The notes beneath the pieces are model-generated. The model searched no databases and was not told where the DNA came from. It saw only the letters and a list, made by a program, of their open reading frames with translations. This document shows positions 1 to 9,029 of a DNA stretch of 64,000 nt, piece after piece. Position numbers and translations under genes: made by a program. Source of the DNA: CAXBNB01 sp040222275 (GTDB lineage Bacteria; Bacteroidota; Bacteroidia; Cytophagales; Cyclobacteriaceae); NCBI GenBank assembly GCA_040222275.1, contig JAVKDJ010000011.1:46055-110054 (forward strand). The letters run 5' to 3'. Positions within the stretch are counted from its first letter, which is position 1. Each line of letters starts with the position of its first letter.

Positions 1-417
1 AATCAGGGCCGCTTTCATGTCGAATGGCTGGTGGCTGGCTTTGGGCAGAAATGCTGATTCCAAAGATTCATGACCCTGATAGTGGGATTTTAATTTATGG
101 ATAAAGTACAGTGTGTCGGTAGCATTGAATGTGCGGTGTTTGAACCCGACTAAAGGTTTTAGGTCTGCCTCACTATGGTTTTTTATAAAATCATGCGGGG
201 CATTTCCCATCATGTCCAGTAGTTCTGTGCACTTGTTTACTATGGTTTTCCTTTGCCCCCAGGCGAGCATGGCTGCAAAAAAACCGGCAATTTCTATGTC
301 CTGTTTTTTTGAAAAACGATGGGGAATGCAAATGGGATCGTCGGCTATGAACCCAGGCTGGTTAAATTCCTCAAATTTCTCGTCCAGGAAAGTTTTGAGT
401 TCCCCAGAATCAATCAT
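1..417 (-). CDS. TIGR02757/DUF2400 family protein, 3' part cut by window edge
   Basis: An open frame of 139 codons runs from an ATG at 417 to the window edge without a stop, so only the N-terminal part is present. It reads MIDSGELKTFLDEKFEEFNQ and continues with IPHRF near residue 33, a Phe-Ala-Ala-Met-Leu-Ala-Trp-Gly-Gln-Arg-Lys segment near residues 46-56 and a DTLYFIHKL segment near residue 97. These resemble the Bacteroidota family TIGR02757 (DUF2400), whose members are about 250 residues and have no established function; the match is from memory. The start overlaps the stop of the upstream LysM gene by 8 bases (ATGATTGA), which implies translational coupling in a three-gene minus-strand operon. 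Confidence 0.8.
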   Translation of the reverse strand, partial: MIDSGELKTFLDEKFEEFNQPGFIADDPICIPHRFSKKQDIEIAGFFAAMLAWGQRKTIVNKCTELLDMMGNAPHDFIKNHSEADLKPLVGFKHRTFNATDTLYFIHKLKSHYQGHESLESAFLPKASHQPFDMKAALI

Positions 418-1522
418 TGTCAATCACGTATCCGATTTCTACAGGAATCTTTGCATCCAGGGCTGCCAGCTTTTCGTATGCTGCGCTGGAAACCCGGATC
501 AGCACGTTTCGGTTGATACCTGTTTCAGGTAATTTCCCTACTACACGGGCAAAAATGGACAGGTTGTTCATTTGATTCTTTACTTCAATGATAGTTCCTA
601 TTCGTGCAGTACGGTGAAGGGCGAGGTATCTTCTGGTGTCACCAGTTCTTTGGATTTTCATCGCAAAGCCCTCTTCGATGGTTTTGTTCAGGTTGCCAAT
701 CTTCTCTTTTCTTTCCTTAAACCTGCTGTTGTCGGTTTTCACGTACAACGTGTCTATTGGCACTTCCTCTTCTATTTCTTCCTGTTCTTCCTTTGTACCT
801 TCGGGTTCCTTTTCTTTGATGTCCTCTTCCAGCGGTTCTTCGTCAGTTGATATTAGTGGGTTGGGAGTGTCTTTTTCTTCTTCTGAAGTAAATATGATCA
901 GCTTTTGTCCAATACTTAGCTCGTTGGAGTTGAGCTGGTTCAGTGTTTTTAGATCCTCTGTTGATATGCCGTACTTTTTCGAAATGCTGTACAAAGTTTC
1001 TGAAGCCGACACTATGTGGAAAGGGCGATCGCTTGCCGATTGGATTGGCGCAGTGTCGGGAGTGTCCACATTGGTTGTTGTATTATCAGGTGTTTTATAC
1101 CCTACAATCAGGCTGTCACCCAGGTTAAGCGAAGAGGAAGTAAGCTTGTTGTACTTCTTGAGTGAATCAATCGACACATCATATTTCCTCGCCAAGCTGT
1201 ACAGTGTTTCCCCTGGGGCAACTACATGAAAGATTTCGCGCCCATTGAATTTTTGTTCCAAATCTGAATTTGGTTCAAAATAGGGAACCAACACCTCCTG
1301 GTGGATGGACAACCCTGCTTCTGCGTTTGTGTTATGTTTCAGTAGTTCCTGAACCTTTACATTGTACTTTTGAGAAATGGCAAAAAGGGTTTCCCCGGCT
1401 TCCACCCGATGAATGATAAATTTTTGACCGCCTTTCGACTCCATTCTCACCGAATCCATTTCCCGGGCATGTCCGGCCAGGGTGTGCAACAAGAGGATTA
1501 CCACAAACAGATTAAACTTCAT
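410..1522 (-). CDS. Secreted triple-LysM protein with C-terminal double-psi beta-barrel-like domain
   Basis: A 370-residue protein with a signal peptide (about residues 1-19, ending AGHA). Three LysM modules follow at about 32-80, 95-143 and 168-213, each with the GETL/SETL plus Y-x-(V/I)-x-x-x-x-L pattern that binds peptidoglycan. A very acidic Glu/Pro linker (about 214-257) leads to a C-terminal domain (about 285-365) with a TARIGTIIEVKN segment and a GKLPETG segment, like RlpA/double-psi beta-barrel domains. By family knowledge such proteins act on or anchor to the cell wall in the periplasm; enzymatic activity is not shown. The start overlaps the upstream gene by 11 bases (ATGAAGTTTAA) and the stop overlaps the next gene by 8, so the three genes probably form one transcript. 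Confidence 0.85.
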   Translation of the reverse strand: MKFNLFVVILLLHTLAGHAREMDSVRMESKGGQKFIIHRVEAGETLFAISQKYNVKVQELLKHNTNAEAGLSIHQEVLVPYFEPNSDLEQKFNGREIFHVVAPGETLYSLARKYDVSIDSLKKYNKLTSSSLNLGDSLIVGYKTPDNTTTNVDTPDTAPIQSASDRPFHIVSASETLYSISKKYGISTEDLKTLNQLNSNELSIGQKLIIFTSEEEKDTPNPLISTDEEPLEEDIKEKEPEGTKEEQEEIEEEVPIDTLYVKTDNSRFKERKEKIGNLNKTIEEGFAMKIQRTGDTRRYLALHRTARIGTIIEVKNQMNNLSIFARVVGKLPETGINRNVLIRVSSAAYEKLAALDAKIPVEIGYVIDND

Positions 1523-2285
1523 ATACGTTTAGCATGTTTTTGTCTGATATAAATATCAATTTCTTTTCAATCGCAAAAAAAGTATCTTTTCCTATTCCTT
1601 TCAGGTTTTTGCCAAGATTTATTAGCTCCCTGGTTGTTCCATCAAGGTTGAGTATCAACAAATTGTTGGTCAAACCCTGGTCTTCCTGAAAGTAGTAGGA
1701 AATCACTATAATACTCGTGAGTTCCAGGTATTCGCAGCATACAACTGCCTGATGGCCGGTAGCCTCGGCTATATGCTTTACAAACCATACAAAGTGCTCA
1801 CTTGTATCAGGATAAAACAACGGGAAATATTCTGATTTATTAGTTGTCCGCATTGTTTTTTCTGGTTCCTCCACAATCAAACCATTTTCTATATCCCAGT
1901 GCGAAAACCGGTTTTCAAAATGCGGGTGTGGCGCCCTGATGGTTCCATTGGTCACTTCCAGTGCCACAAAATTCTCTTTTTCCCACACAATGGTTTTTCG
2001 TTCAAAATCAAATACGATCACGGTGGCCTTATCCGGGTTTTGCCCATCATGGTATTCGTTCAAAATTATATAACGGTCTGTAATAGCCTTCAAGACCAGA
2101 TTTCGGTTTTTTTTGGGACTGATATGGCCGGCTACTGACAGACCTTTCTCCAGATCGAATACATCATAATGAGGGATTGACGACTGCACATCGACATGTT
2201 CTATGCAGAGCAGGTTTTGGCCTTCTGAAGTTTTTAACGACCTGACTATTCCGGGCAGTTGGAGTTGCAATATTGGGTTTGTCAA
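1512..2285 (-). CDS. Conserved hypothetical protein (possibly DUF4905)
   Basis: A 257-residue protein without a signal peptide or membrane segment. It is rich in beta-strand-like stretches with repeated pairs such as IVFDFERKTIVWEKE and LLILNLDGTTRELINLG, which suggests a small beta-propeller or other all-beta fold. I recall a Bacteroidota-only family of this appearance (DUF4905) but cannot confirm it here. It is the first gene of the minus-strand set with the LysM and DUF2400-like genes, overlapping the LysM start by 11 bases. Function is unknown; the context suggests constitutive co-expression with an envelope protein. Confidence 0.7.
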   Translation of the reverse strand: MTNPILQLQLPGIVRSLKTSEGQNLLCIEHVDVQSSIPHYDVFDLEKGLSVAGHISPKKNRNLVLKAITDRYIILNEYHDGQNPDKATVIVFDFERKTIVWEKENFVALEVTNGTIRAPHPHFENRFSHWDIENGLIVEEPEKTMRTTNKSEYFPLFYPDTSEHFVWFVKHIAEATGHQAVVCCEYLELTSIIVISYYFQEDQGLTNNLLILNLDGTTRELINLGKNLKGIGKDTFFAIEKKLIFISDKNMLNVYEV

Positions 2286-2424
2286 ATGATTTATTGATTA
2301 TTGGTGCGGCCTTTAATGGCTTTAAAGCGTTAAATTTACAAGATTGGATCGATCGTTTTTGGTTTCGGCAATATGCTGGCTTTTTTACAAATTTCAGATA
2401 TTCCTGATGCAAAGATAAAATGAT

Positions 2425-2460
2425 TAAATTATGCGTATATTTTTACACTTGCATAATTTA
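2425..2460. promoter_or_regulatory. Perfect 10-bp dyad in divergent promoter region
   Basis: TAAATTATGC (2425-2434) and GCATAATTTA (2451-2460) are perfect inverted repeats separated by 16 AT-rich bases. They lie between the minus-strand operon starting at 2285 and the NfeD gene starting at 2520. The layout fits an operator shared by two divergent promoters. It is too AT-rich and lacks the T-run of a normal terminator. Which protein would bind is unknown. Confidence 0.45.
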
Positions 2461-2519
2461 ACAGGAAAGGCCGTAAAACCGGCAAAAGTCCAAATACAAG
2501 GTAAATAAAGTATAGTTAG

Positions 2520-3872
2520 ATGAATAGATTTTGTATCGTTTTCTTTTCGGTTCTTTTTGGTAGTTTTTTTTCTATGGCACAGGAAAGTGTGGGTGAAGGG
2601 AAAAAGCCGCTGGTATTTAAGATGGTACTGGACAGTGAGATAGACCCAAGGACAAACCGCTATTCTGAGCTGGCCCTCGACAAGGCAAGGGAGCTGGGTG
2701 CAGATTATGTGATCATAGAAATGGATACCTACGGCGGAGCGCTGAATGATGCCGACGACATACGCACCCGTGTGATGGAGTTTGAAATACCCATTTATGT
2801 TTTCATCAATAAAGACGCAGCGTCAGCCGGTGCTTTGATATCTATAGCATGCGACAGCATATACATGGCAAAAGGTGCCAGTATCGGTGCGGCCACCGTG
2901 GTGACAGCCGATGGTTCGGCTGCCCCGGACAAATACCAGTCTTATATGAGGTCGATCATGCGGTCCACCGCAGAGGCCAATGGCCGTGACCCTAAAATAG
3001 CTGAAGCCATGGTGGATCAAAACATAAAAGTGGACAGTATTTCACAAGAGGGACAGGTGATCACCTTTTCCACCTCTGAGGCCATCAGGTATGGATACTG
3101 CGAAGGGCAGGTGGCCACTATCGATGAGATCATGCAGCGATCCAATGTGGACGACTATCAGCTTCATGAATATTCTCTCAGTGGCACAGACAAATTGGTA
3201 CAAATCTTCCTGAATCCATTTTTGAGTGGCATATTGGTGATGGTGATTTTGGGAGGTATTTATTTTGAATTGCAAACCCCTGGGGTCGGCTTCCCGATTT
3301 TGGCTGCAGCAGTAGCATTGGTGTTGTATTTTATCCCATACTATCTGAACGGGCTGGCAGAAAACTGGGAAATAGCTTTGTTTTTTGTGGGGATAGTTTT
3401 GATAGCCCTTGAGATATTCGTCATTCCGGGCTTTGGTTTGGCTGGTATCGCTGGGATTACCCTTACCATTGGCTCGCTGGTGCTGGTGATGCTCAATAAC
3501 GATGCTTTTGATTTTTCGTTCGTCAACTCTACCAAACTGGTAACTGCACTATTCACAATTTTTATTGCCTTCGGAGGGGCTGTTGTGTTGATGTTTATAG
3601 GAGGGGTGAGGCTAACGACCACCAATATGTTTAAAAAGATTGCTCTACAAACTGAAATGACCAGGGAGCTAGGATACACGTCCAATTTCAAAAAAGAGTC
3701 CTTCACTGGCAAGCAGGGGGTGGCATTTACCATACTTCGTCCCAGTGGCAAAGTGATGATTGACGGGGAATTGTATGATGCCTATACACGTGGCAACTAC
3801 ATCGAAAAAGATACCCCGGTGGAAGTTGTTTCGGACGAAGGCACATCATTGAAAGTAAAATCAATTTCATAA
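2520..3872 (+). CDS. NfeD-family membrane-bound ClpP-class serine protease
   Basis: A 450-residue full-length NfeD protein. After a signal peptide (about 1-20) comes a ClpP/crotonase-fold protease domain with a Thr-Tyr-Gly-Gly segment near residues 70-73, the Ala-Ala-Ser-Ala-Gly motif with probable nucleophile Ser102, and a Lys at 138 followed by Tyr that fits the Ser-Lys dyad known for archaeal 1510-N. Several hydrophobic segments follow (about 232-252, 258-275, 282-325 and 340-362). A C-terminal soluble OB-fold-like NfeD domain contains GKQGVAFTILRPSGKVMIDG. Family members sit in the cytoplasmic membrane and are linked to quality control of stomatin-like partners; no stomatin gene is adjacent here. 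The stop codon directly abuts the kdsB start, so the two genes are co-transcribed. Confidence 0.9.
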   Translation: MNRFCIVFFSVLFGSFFSMAQESVGEGKKPLVFKMVLDSEIDPRTNRYSELALDKARELGADYVIIEMDTYGGALNDADDIRTRVMEFEIPIYVFINKDAASAGALISIACDSIYMAKGASIGAATVVTADGSAAPDKYQSYMRSIMRSTAEANGRDPKIAEAMVDQNIKVDSISQEGQVITFSTSEAIRYGYCEGQVATIDEIMQRSNVDDYQLHEYSLSGTDKLVQIFLNPFLSGILVMVILGGIYFELQTPGVGFPILAAAVALVLYFIPYYLNGLAENWEIALFFVGIVLIALEIFVIPGFGLAGIAGITLTIGSLVLVMLNNDAFDFSFVNSTKLVTALFTIFIAFGGAVVLMFIGGVRLTTTNMFKKIALQTEMTRELGYTSNFKKESFTGKQGVAFTILRPSGKVMIDGELYDAYTRGNYIEKDTPVEVVSDEGTSLKVKSIS

Positions 3873-4622
3873 ATGAAGATATTAGGAGTAATTCCTGCCA
3901 GGTATGAATCCACGAGGTTTCCTGGTAAATGCATGGTGGACATAGCGGGAAAAACCATGGTGAGGAGGGTATATGAGCGAGCCAGCGAATCTGATTCACT
4001 ATCGAAAGTGATAGTGGCCACCGACGATCAACGTATTTTTGATGAAATCACCAACTGTGGAGGCGATGTGGTGATGACCTCACCGAGCCATCGCAATGGC
4101 ACAGAGAGGTGCAGCGAGGTGTTGGGGAAAATGAATGAACACTACGACTATATAATCAATATACAGGGGGATGAACCCTTCATCAACCCCGAACAAATAG
4201 ATATCCTGGCCAGCTGCCTGGATGGGGAAACCGAGCTGGGTACCCTTGTGAGGCACGAACGGGATCAGGAAGTACTATCACGTCCAACTGAAATGAAGGT
4301 AGTGCTCAATAAAAATGATGAAGCCATGTACTTTAGCAGGTCGGTGATACCTTTCGTAAGGGATGCAACCAATGTAGATTGGGCTGAACGACATGAATTT
4401 TATTTGCATGTGGGCATCTATGCCTATCGTTCGGATATCCTCAAGGAAATCGTAAAACTGCCACCGGGAAAGTTGGAAATGACTGAATCCCTGGAGCAGC
4501 TTCGTTGGCTGGAAAATGGTTTTAAGATAAAAGTAGCCCACACCCAGCACGAATCCTTTATGATCGACACCCCGGAGGACCTGCAAGCGGCACTAAAGCA
4601 CTTTGCTGGTAAGGAAATTTAG
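3873..4622 (+). CDS. kdsB: 3-deoxy-manno-octulosonate cytidylyltransferase
   Basis: A 249-residue enzyme, the usual length. It activates Kdo with CTP to CMP-Kdo in the cytoplasm for lipid A-Kdo (LPS inner core) assembly. The nucleotidyltransferase signature VIPARYESTRFPGK is at about residues 6-19, followed by ATDD near 50, SPSHRNGTERC near 70-80, and the metal-binding NIQGDEPFI near 96-104. The C-terminal GKLEMTESLEQLRWLE and IDTPEDLQ segments are typical of KdsB. The ATG follows the NfeD stop with no gap (TAA|ATG), which implies translational coupling. Confidence 0.96.
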   Translation: MKILGVIPARYESTRFPGKCMVDIAGKTMVRRVYERASESDSLSKVIVATDDQRIFDEITNCGGDVVMTSPSHRNGTERCSEVLGKMNEHYDYIINIQGDEPFINPEQIDILASCLDGETELGTLVRHERDQEVLSRPTEMKVVLNKNDEAMYFSRSVIPFVRDATNVDWAERHEFYLHVGIYAYRSDILKEIVKLPPGKLEMTESLEQLRWLENGFKIKVAHTQHESFMIDTPEDLQAALKHFAGKEI

Positions 4623-4684
4623 GGGGGTGCTATTTTGGAGGTAGAAATGGGCCCTGTCGGCACATACCAGTACCGTTGTGGTCG

Positions 4685-5912
4685 TGTCATTCCGTAGTGC
4701 AACGAAGGAATCTTTTCGAGTTCCAGTGAGTAGTACAAGTCAAAAATAGCTGCACCAGTTTTTACATCAAACGTTCGGATACCACGTCACTTCGACGTAG
4801 GAGAAGTCCCCTTATTAAAGTTCATTTTTGATGGGCTTTGTACTTCGAATGATGGGCTACATGCTTTCGGGGATCTCTCAAGCTACGCTTATCGAGATGA
4901 CGTCTTACCATGGGCCTTCGATGTACCGATGTTCCATGTTGAGTGCAGAACTAAATTGAGCATAAGATTTCTCCACTTCGTTGCGAAATGACAGCACCTG
5001 ACGGTTGGGGTAAACTCATGGGTTTAGACGATAATTTGTTGGACAGCAGACAGTTTGCGGAGGCAGCACCCCTCTGGTCATATCATTCCGTAGTGCAACG
5101 AAGGAATCTTTTCCAGTTCAGTAAGTAGTACAAGTCAAAAACAACTGCACCAGTTTTTACATCAAACGTTCGAATACCACGTCACTTCGACGTAGGAGAA
5201 GTCCCCTTATCAAAGGGCATTTTTGATGGGCTTTGTACTTCGAATGATGGGCTACATGCTTTCGGGGATCTCTCAAGCTACGCTTATCGAGATGACGTCC
5301 TTACCATGGGCCTTCGATGTACCGATGTTCCACGTTGAGTGCAGAACTAAATTGAGCATAAGATTTCTCCACTTCGTTGCGAAATGACAGTACCTGAATG
5401 AAGGTTGGTGTAAACTCATGGGTTTAGACGACAATTATGCTGGACAACAAATAGTCTGAGGTGGCAGATTCCCTTTGGTCATGTCATTCCATTGTGCAAC
5501 GAAGGAATCTTTTCCTCTTCTAAGTTAAAAAGACATGTGTTTGCTCTAAATCGAATGCTTGCATATCAACGTCACTTCGACGCAGGAGAAGTCCCCTTAA
5601 CGAAGGGCATTTTTGATGGGCTTTTGTACTTCGAATGATGGGCTGTATGCTTTTGGGGATCTCTCAAGCTACGCTTATCGAGATGACGTCCTTACGATGG
5701 GCCTTCGATGTATCGATGTTTCAGGTTGAGTCTGGAACTAAATTGAGCATAAGATTTCTCCACTTCGTTGCGAAATGACAGTGCCTAAGGTTTGCGTAAA
5801 CTCATGGGTTTAGACGACAATTATGTTGGACAACAGACAGTTTGCGGAGGCAGCACCCCTTTGGTCATGTCATTCCGTAGAGCAACGAAGGAATCTTTTC
5901 CATTTCTCAAGT
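4685..5912. repeat. Large tandem repeat, three units of about 386-401 bp plus a partial fourth
   Basis: Unit starts marked by T(G/A)TCATTCC recur at 4685, 5081, 5482 and 5868, giving spacings of 396, 401 and 386 bases. Each full unit holds four related short motifs: two in forward orientation (in the first unit GTCATTCCGTAGTGCAACGA at 4686 and GTCACTTCGACGTAGGAGA at 4786) and two in reverse orientation (about 4869-4903, reading GTCATCTCGATAAGCGTAG on the minus strand, and about 4965-4993, reading GTCATTTCGCAACGAAGTGG on the minus strand). A unit can therefore fold on itself. Each unit is followed by a TAAACTCATGGGTTTA mini-dyad. The copies have diverged by point changes and small indels. No protein is encoded. 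The motifs resemble dispersed GTCATT-type extragenic palindromes seen in several phyla. Confidence 0.85.
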
Positions 5913-6033
5913 TAACACGTACGAACTGGTGTAAACATAAAAGCCCGTTTTCCATGGTTGACCACAGGCTGCCAACCGTTCACCTCCAGCAAATCATTTA
6001 CTCGCCATCCATAGCATTTCCCCGATTTCCTTT

Positions 6034-6041
6034 TAATTTTG
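6034..6041 (+). promoter_or_regulatory. Candidate -7 promoter box for leuS
   Basis: TAATTTTG matches the Bacteroidota -7 consensus TAnnTTTG and lies 45 bases before the leuS ATG. No clear TTG -33 element is present at the usual spacing, so this is a weak call. Confidence 0.35.
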
Positions 6042-6086
6042 CCCCCTCAAAAAAACTGACCTCACAAACAAAAAGAAGGACTACAA

Positions 6087-9029
6087 ATGGCGGAATACAA
6101 CTTTTCGGAAATAGAAAAAAAGTGGCAGGAATACTGGAAGGTAAACAAGACTTTCAAGGCTGAAGTGGATACTTCAAAGCCTAAATTTTACGCCCTGGAT
6201 ATGTTTCCCTATCCTTCCGGGGCGGGATTGCATGTGGGGCACCCGCTTGGTTATATCGCATCGGATATAGTATCGCGCTACAAGCGGATCAAGGGGTTTA
6301 ATGTCCTGCATCCCATGGGCTTTGATGCTTTCGGTTTACCGGCTGAGCAGTACGCCATCCAGACAGGCCAGCATCCGGCCATTACCACCGAAACGAACAT
6401 CAACCGTTATAAGGAACAGTTAAAAAATATTGGTTTTTCCTTTGATTGGGACAAGGAAGTGAGGACTTGCGACCCTGCCTACTACAAGTGGAGCCAATGG
6501 ATTTTCCTTCAATTGTTTGGTAGTTGGTACAACAAAGATTCAGACAAGGCTGAATCCATTGATAGCCTGATAGCCATCTTCGAAAAGGAAGGGAATGCCA
6601 ATGTCCATGCTGTTTGTGATGATGATACCCCTGCCTTTACTGCCGCTGAATGGAAGGCTTTTACCGAGAAGGAACGGCAAACTATCTTGCTGAACTACCG
6701 CTTGACTTACCTTTCTGAAACGACGGTAAATTGGTGCCCTGCGTTGGGCACTGTGCTTTCCAATGATGAAGTGAAGGAAGGTTTTTCCGAAAGGGGAGGG
6801 CATCCTGTGGAAAGGAAACTCATGCCACAATGGAGCATGAGGATTACTGCCTATGCCGAGAAGCTGCTGCAAGGGTTGAACAAGATCGACTGGCCTGAAC
6901 CACTCAAGGAAATGCAGCGCAACTGGATAGGAAAATCTATCGGTGCGGAAATGGACGTGCAGGTAGAAGGGAGCGACAAGTTGATCAAAATATTTACCAC
7001 CCGCATAGATACTGTTTACGGGTTGACATTTATGGTGCTGGCACCAGAGCATGAGTTGGTGTCTGAAATCACCACAGCCGACCAAAAAGCAGAAGTTGAG
7101 AAATATGTAGCCGAAGCAAAGAATAAATCGGAGCGTGACCGAATGACCAATGTGAAGACCGTATCAGGTGCTTTTACAGGTGCTTACGCGGTACATCCGT
7201 TTTCTGGGGAGAAGTTGCCCATCTGGATAGCCGATTACGTACTGGCTGGCTATGGAACAGGCGCCATCATGGCGGTACCGGGAGGCGATCAGCGGGACTA
7301 TGATTTTGCCAAACATTTTGGTTTACAGATTTTACCGGTATTCGAAAATACGGACATCAGCGAAGAGGCCAATCCCACGAAAGAAGGAAAGATTATCAAT
7401 GAAGGGTTGCTGTATGGGCTGACCCACGAAGAAGGGGTAAAGAAGGCTATAGAATTTTTGGAAGAAAAAGGAATAGGAACTGGTAAGACTAACTACCGAT
7501 TGAGAGATGCGATTTTCGCCCGTCAGCGTTACTGGGGCGAGCCCGTACCGATTTACTTTAAGGATGGATTGCCCTACCCTGTGGCGATAGAGGACCTGCC
7601 GGTTGTTTTGCCTGAGATTGATAAATATCTGCCAACCGAAGATGGCGATCCTCCATTGGGTAGGGCCACCGACTTCACCTATACTCCTAAAGGAGAAACA
7701 GAAAGCTATCCTTTGGAATTGAGCACCATGCCAGGGTGGGCAGGGTCGAGCTGGTACTGGTACCGCTATATGGACGCGCACAATGAGGAGGCATTTGTAA
7801 GTGATGAAGCCCAATCCTACTGGAAGGATGTGGATCTGTACATTGGCGGTTCGGAGCACGCTACGGGGCACTTGTTGTATTCTCGTTTCTGGAATAAATT
7901 TTTACATGACCTTGGACTGGTAGGAGAGAACGAACCTTTCAAAAAGCTGGTGAACCAGGGGATGATTCAGGGGAGGTCGAACTTTGTGTACCGACTGAGA
8001 TATGAAGTTCATGGAGTTGCTACAATCGATTTACCGCAAATCTTTATTTCTAAAGGACTAGTTGACAAAATCACTAAAATTGAGAACGGGAAGGTTCGAA
8101 TGGATTTGCATAATGAAGCAGATCAAATTATTGTCTCTAAAACACAGGAAATTGTCGGAAAGGTTTTTCCCGATAAAGGATATACTTCAGGTTATGAAGG
8201 GCTAAAAAACGGCATTCATGTTGATGTCAGTCATGTGGATAATGACGTATTGGATATTGAAGCATTCAAAAACTGGAGACCAGATTTGAAAGAAGCGGAA
8301 TTCATTCTGGAGGACGGAAAATACATCTGTGGTTATGAGGTAGAGAAAATGTCTAAGTCCAAGTACAATGTAGTGAATCCGGATGACATCATAGAAAAAT
8401 ACGGAGCTGATACCCTGCGCATGTACGAGATGTTCCTGGGACCTTTGGAGCAGTTTAAGCCCTGGAATACCCACGGTATAGATGGTGTGTTTAAGTTTTT
8501 GAGGAAGGCATGGCGGTTGTTTCACGATGCAGATGGGAATTTCGTGGTATCGGATGCAGCACCTTCTCCGGATGAGCAAAAGATTATCCATAAAACCATC
8601 AAAAAAGTGCAGGAAGATATTGAAGGATTGGCCTTAAACACTTCTGTAAGCGCTATGATGATTGCGGTCAATGAATTGACGGCATTGAAATGCAACAAAC
8701 GTGAGGTGCTGGAAAAGCTGGTGCTGATCCTTTCTCCTTTCGCACCGCACATTTCAGAGGAGCTTTGGGAAAAACTTGGCCATCAGGGTGGAGTCAGTGT
8801 CTCGAACTACCCTACCTACGATGAATCGTTTCTGGTGGAGGCTTCACACGAGTATCCTGTTTCGATCAATGGCAAAGTCAGGGTGAAGCTTTCCTTCCCG
8901 GTCGATCAGGATGTAAAGGAAATTGAAACCGAAGTGCTGGCCCATGAGATTGTACAAAAATGGACCAATGGCAAACCACCAAAAAAAGTGATCATTGTGC
9001 CGAAGAGGATTATTAATGTAGTGGTGTAG
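6087..9029 (+). CDS. leuS: Leucyl-tRNA synthetase
   Basis: A 980-residue class I aminoacyl-tRNA synthetase that charges tRNA-Leu in the cytoplasm. The HIGH-type motif HVGH is at residues 49-52 inside PYPSGAGLHVGHPLGY, and KMSKS is at residues 754-758. The editing (CP1) domain occupies roughly 230-430, and an anticodon-binding domain follows residue 800. The start at 6087 gives the conserved N-terminus MAEYNFSEIEKKWQEYW. The protein is long for the family: residues about 638-711, in the leucine-specific-domain region before KMSKS, form a segment much more AT-rich than the flanking coding sequence. The reading frame is intact, so the enzyme should be functional. Confidence 0.97.
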   Translation: MAEYNFSEIEKKWQEYWKVNKTFKAEVDTSKPKFYALDMFPYPSGAGLHVGHPLGYIASDIVSRYKRIKGFNVLHPMGFDAFGLPAEQYAIQTGQHPAITTETNINRYKEQLKNIGFSFDWDKEVRTCDPAYYKWSQWIFLQLFGSWYNKDSDKAESIDSLIAIFEKEGNANVHAVCDDDTPAFTAAEWKAFTEKERQTILLNYRLTYLSETTVNWCPALGTVLSNDEVKEGFSERGGHPVERKLMPQWSMRITAYAEKLLQGLNKIDWPEPLKEMQRNWIGKSIGAEMDVQVEGSDKLIKIFTTRIDTVYGLTFMVLAPEHELVSEITTADQKAEVEKYVAEAKNKSERDRMTNVKTVSGAFTGAYAVHPFSGEKLPIWIADYVLAGYGTGAIMAVPGGDQRDYDFAKHFGLQILPVFENTDISEEANPTKEGKIINEGLLYGLTHEEGVKKAIEFLEEKGIGTGKTNYRLRDAIFARQRYWGEPVPIYFKDGLPYPVAIEDLPVVLPEIDKYLPTEDGDPPLGRATDFTYTPKGETESYPLELSTMPGWAGSSWYWYRYMDAHNEEAFVSDEAQSYWKDVDLYIGGSEHATGHLLYSRFWNKFLHDLGLVGENEPFKKLVNQGMIQGRSNFVYRLRYEVHGVATIDLPQIFISKGLVDKITKIENGKVRMDLHNEADQIIVSKTQEIVGKVFPDKGYTSGYEGLKNGIHVDVSHVDNDVLDIEAFKNWRPDLKEAEFILEDGKYICGYEVEKMSKSKYNVVNPDDIIEKYGADTLRMYEMFLGPLEQFKPWNTHGIDGVFKFLRKAWRLFHDADGNFVVSDAAPSPDEQKIIHKTIKKVQEDIEGLALNTSVSAMMIAVNELTALKCNKREVLEKLVLILSPFAPHISEELWEKLGHQGGVSVSNYPTYDESFLVEASHEYPVSINGKVRVKLSFPVDQDVKEIETEVLAHEIVQKWTNGKPPKKVIIVPKRIINVVV

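Larger units (their letters stand above)
4623..6086. other. 1.46 kb non-coding stretch dominated by tandem repeats
   Basis: No convincing coding frame lies between kdsB and leuS. Most of the interval (4685 to about 5912) is the tandem repeat described separately. The remaining 170 bases before leuS hold a candidate promoter. A frame at 5792-6163 runs through the last repeat copy and into the leuS start, but it has no family-like sequence and I reject it. Confidence 0.8.

Noticed and set aside
2164..2412. 82-codon minus-strand frame upstream of the DUF4905-like gene
   Set aside because: It overlaps the well-supported gene in another frame and has no recognisable features.
4685..5912. CRISPR array
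   Set aside because: The units are about 390-400 bases, diverged along their whole length, and lack short identical repeats with unique spacers.
5792..6163. 123-codon open frame overlapping the leuS start
   Set aside because: It runs through the last copy of the tandem repeat and out of frame into leuS, and its product has no family-like features.
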